A DNA stretch of 64,000 bases from the NCBI GenBank assembly GCA_051656605.1, contig JBOGCF010000056.1, positions 62,001 through 126,000 of the forward strand, written 5' to 3'. Source of the DNA: UBA12018 sp051656605. Its GTDB lineage: Bacteria > Bacteroidota > Bacteroidia > Bacteroidales > CAMTPD01. The notes below the pieces were generated by a model. It made no database searches. It saw only the letters and a program-made list of their open reading frames with translations, and was not told where the DNA came from. Made by a program: the position numbers and the translations under genes. This document shows, one piece after another, positions 58,237 through 64,000 of the stretch. Positions within the stretch are counted from its first letter, which is position 1, and each line of letters begins with the position of its first letter.

Positions 58237-59337
58237 ATGATATTAAAGCGTCTATCAATACTCAATTATAAGAATATTACGCAGGCAGAACTTGACTTTT
58301 CACCTAAGATGAATTGTTTTTTCGGAAACAATGGAATGGGGAAAACAAATTTGCTTGATGCAATCTATTATTTATCCTTTTCTAAGAGTTATCTTACAGC
58401 TCAGGATTCGCAAGTGATACAGCATGGTGCCGATTTGGCTGTACTACAAGGTTTCTATGATTATGAAGGTAGGGCAGAGGAGTTCTTTTGCGGTATTAAA
58501 AGAGGACAGCGAAAGCAGTTTAAGCGGAATAAGAAGGAATATGAAAAGCTTGCTGATCATATCGGATTGTTACCACTTGTAATGGTGTCGCCTTCGGATG
58601 TTGAGTTGGTACGTGGAGGCAGCGAAGAGCGTCGTCGTTTTCTTGATATCTTAATCTCTCAGCACGATCAGCAATACTTGCATGCTTTGATGACCTACAA
58701 TCGTGCATTGCAGCAACGTAATATGATGCTTAAGAATGGTTCTGAAGCATCACTTTATGAGGTGATTGAAGATCAAATGGACTATTATGCTCAATTGATT
58801 TACGCTCGCAGAACGAGCTTTGTTGAGGATTTCGTCCCTATCTTTAAAACTTTCTATCAGTTTATTTGTAAAACAGAAGAAGAGGTTGCTCTCAATTATG
58901 TTTCGAAATTAAAGGATGCATCATTGAAAGAGTTGCTCAAAGAGAATCGTCAGCGCGATCAAATTCTTGGATATACCTCTGTGGGGGTACATAAAGATGA
59001 TCTGGAGATGACTCTCAATGAGCATTTGATTCGTAAAATAGGTTCGCAAGGGCAGACAAAAACATATTTGATTGCGTTGAAGTTGGCGCAGTTCGATTAT
59101 CTGTCGGCTCGAGGCAATACCTTGCCGATCTTGTTGCTGGATGATATCTTTGATAAGCTTGATGCAACACGTGTAGAACAAATTATAAAGCTGGTTGCTG
59201 ATGATCGATTTGGTCAGATTTTTATTACAGATACGAATCGTAAATATCTGGATGAGATTCTCCTGTCGATGAATCACGATTATAAATTGTTTAGAGTAGA
59301 TAAAGGTTGTGTTTTTAATCTAGATAATTCGATATGA
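58237..59337 (+). CDS. recF: DNA replication/repair protein RecF
   Basis: SMC-like ATPase that helps load RecA at gaps (RecFOR pathway). The 366 residues start with ILKRLSILNYKNI and carry Walker A as FFGNNGMGKTNLLDAIYYLS (GNNGMGKT near 31-38), the ABC signature region GSQGQTKTYLIALKLA, Walker B as LPILLLDDIFDKLD, and QIFITDTN. It is translated with the next gene through an ATGA overlap. dnaA, dnaN or gyrB neighbours found in other bacteria are absent, usual for this phylum. Confidence 0.95.
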   Translation: MILKRLSILNYKNITQAELDFSPKMNCFFGNNGMGKTNLLDAIYYLSFSKSYLTAQDSQVIQHGADLAVLQGFYDYEGRAEEFFCGIKRGQRKQFKRNKKEYEKLADHIGLLPLVMVSPSDVELVRGGSEERRRFLDILISQHDQQYLHALMTYNRALQQRNMMLKNGSEASLYEVIEDQMDYYAQLIYARRTSFVEDFVPIFKTFYQFICKTEEEVALNYVSKLKDASLKELLKENRQRDQILGYTSVGVHKDDLEMTLNEHLIRKIGSQGQTKTYLIALKLAQFDYLSARGNTLPILLLDDIFDKLDATRVEQIIKLVADDRFGQIFITDTNRKYLDEILLSMNHDYKLFRVDKGCVFNLDNSI

Positions 59338-59627
59338 TACGCAATAATGAGCAAAAGCTAGGGGATGTGATCAAGTCTTTTTTTGAGGAAAATCCTCAAT
59401 TGCAAAAGAAGATTCGTGAAATAAGACTTACTCGAGCATGGGGAGCAGTGCTTGGTCCTATGGTCTCGCATTATACGACGGGGCTATACGTGAAAGAAGG
59501 CGTGCTTTTTGTGAAGCTTTCTTCATCAGTATTAAGAAGTGAATTGTTGATGTGCAAAGATATGTTGATTACGAACTTGAATAAATACGTTGGAGCTGAT
59601 ATTCTACACGATATTGTTATTCGCTAG
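59334..59627 (+). CDS. DUF721 (DciA-like) protein
   Basis: A 97-residue protein of the DUF721 family: KLGDVIKSFFEENPQLQKKI, RAWGAVLGPMVSHYT, and VKEGVLFVKLSSSVLRSELLMCKDMLITNLNK with the characteristic V.L.SS..R.EL motif. In other bacteria the related DciA protein loads the replicative helicase; here the short form lacks extra domains, so a DNA-replication role is plausible but not shown. It starts inside the recF stop (ATGA), indicating translational coupling. Confidence 0.88.
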   Translation: MIRNNEQKLGDVIKSFFEENPQLQKKIREIRLTRAWGAVLGPMVSHYTTGLYVKEGVLFVKLSSSVLRSELLMCKDMLITNLNKYVGADILHDIVIR

Positions 59628-59645
59628 AGTATTGCAAACTTTAGA

Positions 59646-60221
59646 TCAGCGAACGTCAACCTCCTCAGTATTTGTTACTATTTTATTCATTCGTACATCG
59701 AAAGGCTCAGTTGGTACGTTTTCTACTAACTGAAAGTCGAAGCATATACCAATGCGCGGAGCCTTTACTGTTTTAAGTAATCGGTCGTAAAAACCACGTC
59801 CCCTTCCAAGTCTATTTCCGTTTCTGTCAAAAGCCATTCCGGGGATGACAATCAAGTCAACTGTTTCGGGAGAAATTGGTTCGATGTAAAGAGCCGGTTC
59901 TATGATTCCAAATGGACCGGACGTAGTATGTTCTATCCCTTTATATGGTTTTAATAGCAAATTATCCCCGACAACTACAGGTAATATAATGTTTTTCTGT
60001 TGATAGAACTTCTCTATAATGACATGTGTGTTTATCTCATCAGGTAATGAATGATATAAACAAACTGTTTGGGCCGATTCGAAGTCTTTTATACTTTGAA
60101 GTATATTAACTGCCGAAATAGAAAAAGCAGCTAGTGCCTGGGCACTATACTGCTTTTTATGTTGAGCAACTTCTTTCCGAAGTTGCTTTTTTAGTTCTTG
60201 TATATTCATTTCAAGACTCAT
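59646..60221 (-). CDS. 5-formyltetrahydrofolate cyclo-ligase
   Basis: Converts 5-formyl-THF to 5,10-methenyl-THF using ATP. The 191-residue protein has N-terminal helices with KKQLRKEVAQHKKQ, the middle strand VCLYHSLPDEINT, the PSTPFGIIEP-like segment GPFGIIEPA and the diagnostic IVIPGMAFDRNGNRLGRGRGFYDRLL near the end. The G(M/V)AFD.. G.RLG.G.G.YDR motif fixes the family. It is the last gene of a minus-strand run, 18 bp after ctpA, and converges with the DUF721 gene with only 18 bp between stops. Confidence 0.93.
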   Translation of the reverse strand: MSLEMNIQELKKQLRKEVAQHKKQYSAQALAAFSISAVNILQSIKDFESAQTVCLYHSLPDEINTHVIIEKFYQQKNIILPVVVGDNLLLKPYKGIEHTTSGPFGIIEPALYIEPISPETVDLIVIPGMAFDRNGNRLGRGRGFYDRLLKTVKAPRIGICFDFQLVENVPTEPFDVRMNKIVTNTEEVDVR

Positions 60222-60239
60222 GATATGCTTGTAAATGTA

Positions 60240-61949
60240 TTAAACATATTGAGCTAGAAGATGATCGAAAACAATAGAAACCTTGCCTTTTTGAGTTGGT
60301 ATGTTCAGAAACGATTGTTCTTTACTTGCCGGAGCAACTGGTTTTGCTTTGTTTTCTTGAATGATTTTTACGGCTTCCTTCAGTGCTGGGTCGTCACTTA
60401 AGAACACAGGGAAGAATCCATTATCATCAAAAATATTGCGAATGATGTATGCATAAAGCTGGCGCTCAATCAAATTCTTGGAAATATTGATTAAGTATGG
60501 TCTCTTTCTCACACCATTAGCAGCAGCAAATGTCGTAAACTCATCAAGAAGAGGTTGACTCTTTAGATAGTCTAGTAGTTCTTGATAATTTTTGAAAGAA
60601 GAGAGTTTGGCGCGATTCTGATCTGTATATTTAAAAGTAAATTGAAATAAAAGACCGCTGTTCATCACACTGTTATAATATGAAGTGATACCGGTTGTAT
60701 CTCGTGGAATAAATACATCAGGCATAATTCCGCCACCTCCATATACGGCTCTTCCTCCAATTGTTTCATAGCGTAATGAGTCGTTTTGTTTGATACTGTC
60801 TTTTGAATCAAACTCTCCGTGTAGGAATCGGTTGTATAATTCTTGCTCATACTCTTCACCTGCTCCACGTTGGTATTCTTTTTGGATACTACGGCCTGAA
60901 GGGGTAAAATAGCGTGCAATTGTAAGTCGAATAGCAGAACCATCAGATAATGGAATTTGCTCTTGAACCAATCCTTTGCCAAATGAGCGACGGCCAATAA
61001 TTGTGCCTCTATCATTATCTTGAATTGCACCGGCAAAGATTTCACTTGCAGAAGCTGAGAAATCGTCCATTAAAACGACAACTTGATCTTCTTGAGCTGT
61101 ACCTGTACCGTTAGAAAAGACATCTCTACGAGGGAATGACTTTCCTTCTGTATATACAATAAGACGATCTTTGGGAAGGAATTCGTTGACCATATTGATC
61201 GCCGCATCCATGTATCCACCACCATTGCTGCGTAGGTCGATTACAAACGACTTGCATCCTTTTGCTTTTAATTCAGCCAATGCAGTAATAAATTCTTGAT
61301 AGGTATTTCGTCCGAATTTATTAATCTTAATATAGCCAATGCCTTTATCAACTTCAAAACTAGCGTCGACAGAGTTTACAGGAATATCTCCACGGGTTAC
61401 ATCAAACGAAAGAAGTTCGGGAGATGTGTTGCGTTGCACTCCAAGTTTAACGATTGAATCCTTTGGCCCGCGAAGCATTTTCATTACTTTTTCAGTACTA
61501 GCCTTTACGCCGGCAATTGTAGAGTCGTTTACCGAAATAATACGGTCGCCGGGAAGTAATCCGATTTTGTCAGAAGGTCCTCCTGTTATTACACTGACAA
61601 CCACAACTGTATCTGTCTGATAATTAAATTGAATACCAATGCCGCTAAATGAACCTTCCAAATCTTCATTCACCATCTGAAGATCTTTTGCCGGTATATA
61701 TGCCGAGTGAGGATCTAGTTCACTGAAAATTTTTGGAATAGCCTCCTCTACAATCTCATTAACGTCGATTGTATCTACATACTGTCTGTCGATGATGTTA
61801 AGGATAGCATCCAGTTTTCCTTCTCCTGAAGGTATACCTTTAGAGCCCGAAAGGTTTCGGGATTTATAGACATTGCCTACAAATATGCCTAAAGCAATGC
61901 TGGATGCGATAATGATAGGAAGCCAAATTGCGACTTTTTTACTATTCAT
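60240..61949 (-). CDS. S41 family C-terminal processing protease (CtpA-like)
   Basis: A 569-residue periplasmic serine protease with an N-terminal signal anchor (about 7-27). A PDZ domain (about 92-175, SGIGIQFNYQ...GGPSDKIGLLPGDRIISVND) precedes the S41 catalytic domain. Visible catalytic elements are the Ser in DDFSASASEIFAGA and the Lys in GRRSFGKGLVQEQ, the Ser-Lys dyad of Ctp proteases. The C-terminal 170 residues form the usual Bacteroidetes extension. It probably trims envelope proteins. The stop and start spacing (2 bp to the deaminase gene and 18 bp to the cyclo-ligase) suggests one transcript. Confidence 0.94.
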   Translation of the reverse strand: MNSKKVAIWLPIIIASSIALGIFVGNVYKSRNLSGSKGIPSGEGKLDAILNIIDRQYVDTIDVNEIVEEAIPKIFSELDPHSAYIPAKDLQMVNEDLEGSFSGIGIQFNYQTDTVVVVSVITGGPSDKIGLLPGDRIISVNDSTIAGVKASTEKVMKMLRGPKDSIVKLGVQRNTSPELLSFDVTRGDIPVNSVDASFEVDKGIGYIKINKFGRNTYQEFITALAELKAKGCKSFVIDLRSNGGGYMDAAINMVNEFLPKDRLIVYTEGKSFPRRDVFSNGTGTAQEDQVVVLMDDFSASASEIFAGAIQDNDRGTIIGRRSFGKGLVQEQIPLSDGSAIRLTIARYFTPSGRSIQKEYQRGAGEEYEQELYNRFLHGEFDSKDSIKQNDSLRYETIGGRAVYGGGGIMPDVFIPRDTTGITSYYNSVMNSGLLFQFTFKYTDQNRAKLSSFKNYQELLDYLKSQPLLDEFTTFAAANGVRKRPYLINISKNLIERQLYAYIIRNIFDDNGFFPVFLSDDPALKEAVKIIQENKAKPVAPASKEQSFLNIPTQKGKVSIVFDHLLAQYV

Positions 61950-61951
61950 GG

Positions 61952-62398
61952 TTACTTCGCTTTATTATCATTTATATCGATATAATCTAATTCAATTCCT
62001 GCTTTGCGAAGAAGATTGCAACCTTCTTCTACTCGATATTTTTCAGAATAAACAACTCGTTTGATACCTGCTTGTATGATCAATTTAGCACATTCAATGC
62101 ATGGGGCAGAAGTGACATAAATGGTAGATCCGCTGCTGCTATTTGATGATTTTGCAACTTTTGTGATTGCATTTGCTTCTGCATGCATCACATAAGGGAA
62201 GGTTGCATTTGTTTCATCTTCACAATTGTTTTCAAAGCCAGAAGGGGTACCATTGTAGCCGTCTGATATGATCATTTTATCTTTAACAATCAAAGCACCT
62301 ACTTGTCTTCTTTTACAATAAGAATTTTCGGCCCATATCGAAGCCATACGCAAATATCTGCGATCAAGTTCGAGTTGTTTGTGATCTTTTTCCGTCAT
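61952..62398 (-). CDS. dCMP/cytidine deaminase family protein
   Basis: A 148-residue zinc deaminase. The zinc site is present as HAEANAI (His and proton-shuttle Glu) and PCIECAKLI (Cys pair), with the SYCKRRQVGALIVKDKMIISDGYNGTPSG region that marks the ComEB/dCMP deaminase group. It is likely a deoxycytidylate deaminase supplying dUMP for thymidylate synthesis. It lies 2 bp from ctpA and 9 bp after the antiporter gene. The exact substrate (dCMP versus a modified nucleotide) is not proven. Confidence 0.9.
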   Translation of the reverse strand: MTEKDHKQLELDRRYLRMASIWAENSYCKRRQVGALIVKDKMIISDGYNGTPSGFENNCEDETNATFPYVMHAEANAITKVAKSSNSSSGSTIYVTSAPCIECAKLIIQAGIKRVVYSEKYRVEEGCNLLRKAGIELDYIDINDNKAK

Positions 62399-62407
62399 TT
62401 TTTATAG

Positions 62408-63409
62408 TTAGAAAAGCCTATAAATATAAAAGATGTACAAACCAATAAGGATTAATCCGGATATACGCCCTAAAACACCTCCATCAAAATTGGTTAGTGC
62501 TTTGAGTTTGCTTTGGTTTGAACTTTTAAATATAGAAATATTTTTATTTATTGGATAAATTAGCAGTAAAATAAGTATGCTAAACATCAACATCCAAATA
62601 AAATCAGGCTTAAAGTCAGCGAAGTTAAGACCAATTGGGTGGATAGCAGATGATAGTCCAATAACACTTAAAATATTGAAAAGGTTTGATCCGATAATGT
62701 TTCCAATCGAAATATCTGTTTGTTTCTTTAAAGCTGCAACAACAGAGGCTGCAAGTTCTGGGAGACTTGTGCCAAATGCAACCACTGTAACACCAATGAC
62801 TTTTTGACTTACTCCGAAGCTTGTTGCAACTGTCGTAGCGCCTTTTACAAGAAGGTCGGCACCAAAAGCTAACCCAACGCATGCGCCAATAATAAAAACA
62901 AAAGCTTTCCAGACAGGAAGATGTGCTGCATCTTCATCGATGTCATCACCGCCATTCGCATTGTTTTCTTTGCGACTTTTATGAATCATATAGATGGTAT
63001 ACCCCACTAAAAGGGCAAAACCCAAAAGACCTTCCCAACGTGTAATGATACCATCGTATGCTGCGATGATAAAAAGGATAGAAGCAAGAACCATTACTGG
63101 TCCATCATTTTTGATTGAAGCTTTACTAACGGGGATAGGAAGGATTAGAGCTGTAATCCCAAGTATAAGACCAATGTTTGCAATATTAGAACCAATAACG
63201 TTTCCTAAAGCAATTTCGGGATGTCCCGAAATTGCAGCGTTTGTACTTACTATTAGTTCCGGAGCCGAAGTTCCAAATGCAATGACAGTCATACCAATCA
63301 CAAGAGGAGAGATGTTAAGCTTTGAAGCTAAACCAACTCCTCCTTTTACTAAATAATCGGCACTAAATAAAAGCAGTAATAAACCTGCTATTAGTTGAAC
63401 GTATTCCAT
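62408..63409 (-). CDS. Calcium/sodium antiporter of the CaCA family
   Basis: A 333-residue membrane protein with about ten helices in two inverted halves. Each half has the alpha-repeat motif: GMTVIAFGTSAPELIVSTNAA with GNVIGSNIANIGLILG in the first, and GVTVVAFGTSLPELAASVVAA with GNIIGSNLFNILSVIG in the second. The Glu in SAPEL and SLPEL are the ion-binding residues. An acidic loop (NANGGDDIDEDAAH) separates the halves. It resembles YrbG-type exchangers. It lies 12 bp after the peptidase gene and 9 bp before the deaminase gene. Confidence 0.95.
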   Translation of the reverse strand: MEYVQLIAGLLLLLFSADYLVKGGVGLASKLNISPLVIGMTVIAFGTSAPELIVSTNAAISGHPEIALGNVIGSNIANIGLILGITALILPIPVSKASIKNDGPVMVLASILFIIAAYDGIITRWEGLLGFALLVGYTIYMIHKSRKENNANGGDDIDEDAAHLPVWKAFVFIIGACVGLAFGADLLVKGATTVATSFGVSQKVIGVTVVAFGTSLPELAASVVAALKKQTDISIGNIIGSNLFNILSVIGLSSAIHPIGLNFADFKPDFIWMLMFSILILLLIYPINKNISIFKSSNQSKLKALTNFDGGVLGRISGLILIGLYIFYIYRLF

Positions 63410-63421
63410 TGTATTTATTTC

Positions 63422-64000
63422 TTATCGAGTGATTCCATTGCTTTTTAATAAAGCATCAATGGTAGGTTTTTGGCCTCTAAAGCGGATGTAAAGTTCCATT
63501 GGATCTTCTGTACCTCCTTTAGAAAGAATGTTCTCATAAAATGATTTAGCAGTCTCCTTGTTGAAGATTCCTGTTTCTGTAAATGCAGCAAAAGCATCTG
63601 CATCAAGTACTTCTGCCCATTTGTATCCGTAATATCCGGCAGCATAACCACCAGAAAAGATGTGTCCAAAGTTTGCACTCATCAACGTGTTTTCAACAGA
63701 TGGCAGAATTTGAGCTTTATTCCAAGCTGTTTGCTCAAAAGCTGTAACATCACCGTCGAAAGGTGTGTCGATCGTATGCCAGCTCATGTCTAGCAGACCG
63801 AAGCTTAATTGGCGTAGACATTGATAACCCATATTAAAGTTTGCCGCATCAATTAACTTCTGTACGAGTTCTTGAGGGATTTTCTCTCCTGTTTGATAAT
63901 GCACTGCGAATTTATCTAGGAATTCCTTCTCTGTAAGCCAGTTTTCCATAATCTGAGATGGTAACTCCACAAAGTCACGGTATACAGATGTACCAGATAA
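63422..64000 (-). CDS. dcp: M3 family oligopeptidase/dipeptidyl carboxypeptidase, C-terminal part
   Basis: The reading frame is open to the right edge (codons LSGTSVYRDFVELPSQIMENW at the border), so only the last 192 residues are visible and the HExxH zinc motif lies outside the window. The visible part is characteristic of M3 peptidases: SGTSVYRDFVELPSQIMENW, then LSFGLLDMSWHT, IFSGGYAAGYYGYKWAEVLDADAFAAF and the C-terminal FRGQKPTIDALLKSNGI. The YAAGYYGYKW and DA..AF residues form part of the substrate site. The dcp symbol rests on this C-terminal similarity. It is upstream of the antiporter by 12 bp and probably the first visible gene of the run. Confidence 0.92.
   Translation of the reverse strand, partial: LSGTSVYRDFVELPSQIMENWLTEKEFLDKFAVHYQTGEKIPQELVQKLIDAANFNMGYQCLRQLSFGLLDMSWHTIDTPFDGDVTAFEQTAWNKAQILPSVENTLMSANFGHIFSGGYAAGYYGYKWAEVLDADAFAAFTETGIFNKETAKSFYENILSKGGTEDPMELYIRFRGQKPTIDALLKSNGITR

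Overview
The window is chromosomal DNA from a member of the Bacteroidetes, most likely order Bacteroidales. The evidence is a set of lineage-typical proteins (DUF4249, DUF4837, DUF4105, a TonB-dependent receptor with a carboxypeptidase-like leader domain, a 6-bladed-propeller lipoprotein, a lipoprotein LptC, an about 1,100-residue SecA), the near absence of Shine-Dalgarno sequences, and several promoters of the TTTG / TAnnTTTG type used by this phylum's primary sigma factor. The genus cannot be fixed from the sequence. No phage, insertion sequence, CRISPR array or rRNA was seen. Most of the window is core genome.

Layout. 1-3.2 kb: end of dxr, rseP and an NlpE-like lipoprotein whose start codon lies inside a hairpin. 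3.3-9.9 kb (minus): a CusCBA/CzcCBA-type heavy-metal efflux operon headed by a small His-rich membrane protein and ending in a DUF488 gene. 10-15.7 kb (minus): an autoinhibited Fic protein with a palindrome at its promoter, a DUF4249/TonB receptor pair, and a tandem duplicate of a small lipoprotein. 15.7-16.8 kb: 1.15 kb of non-coding DNA with a 22-bp tandem repeat and several palindromes. 16.8-26.3 kb (minus): propeller lipoprotein, an AraC-type regulator remnant, alanine dehydrogenase, a small membrane protein, SecA, a PafA-like protein that has lost its metal ligands, and a DUF4105 protein translationally coupled to it.

26.8-34.4 kb (plus): an envelope-biogenesis run (coaX, outer-membrane barrel, TPR protein, LptC, CNNM/CorC protein, periplasmic PPIase). 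34.5-37.7 kb: rlmN, a DUF4837 lipoprotein and pdxA. 37.8-38.3 kb: four exact 44-bp hairpin repeats followed by a candidate small RNA with its own promoter and terminator. 38.3-44.0 kb: the most interesting block, an inositol cluster comprising a sugar-phosphate-type nucleotidyltransferase, an ATP-grasp enzyme, a CDP-alcohol phosphatidyltransferase, a flippase-like membrane protein, a HAD protein and myo-inositol-1-phosphate synthase. It is followed by a lysophospholipid-type acyltransferase gene. The set fits synthesis of inositol phospholipids, but the nucleotidyltransferase and ATP-grasp genes leave room for a CDP-inositol step or a further headgroup modification.

45-55 kb: a sigma-54 activator without a receiver domain, LptE, a conserved protein, SecG, then a TamB-like and an Omp85/TamA-like pair for outer-membrane assembly. 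55-57 kb: aquaporin and two minus-strand tRNA units (Cys-Tyr and Tyr-Gly), each with a textbook TTTG-N19-TAnnTTTG promoter, separated by an imperfect inverted repeat. 57-64 kb: ribH and a TPR membrane protein (minus), recF and a DUF721 gene (plus), and a minus-strand run of 5-formyl-THF cyclo-ligase, CtpA-type protease, dCMP-deaminase-family protein, Ca2+/Na+ antiporter and the C-terminal part of an M3 peptidase cut by the window edge.
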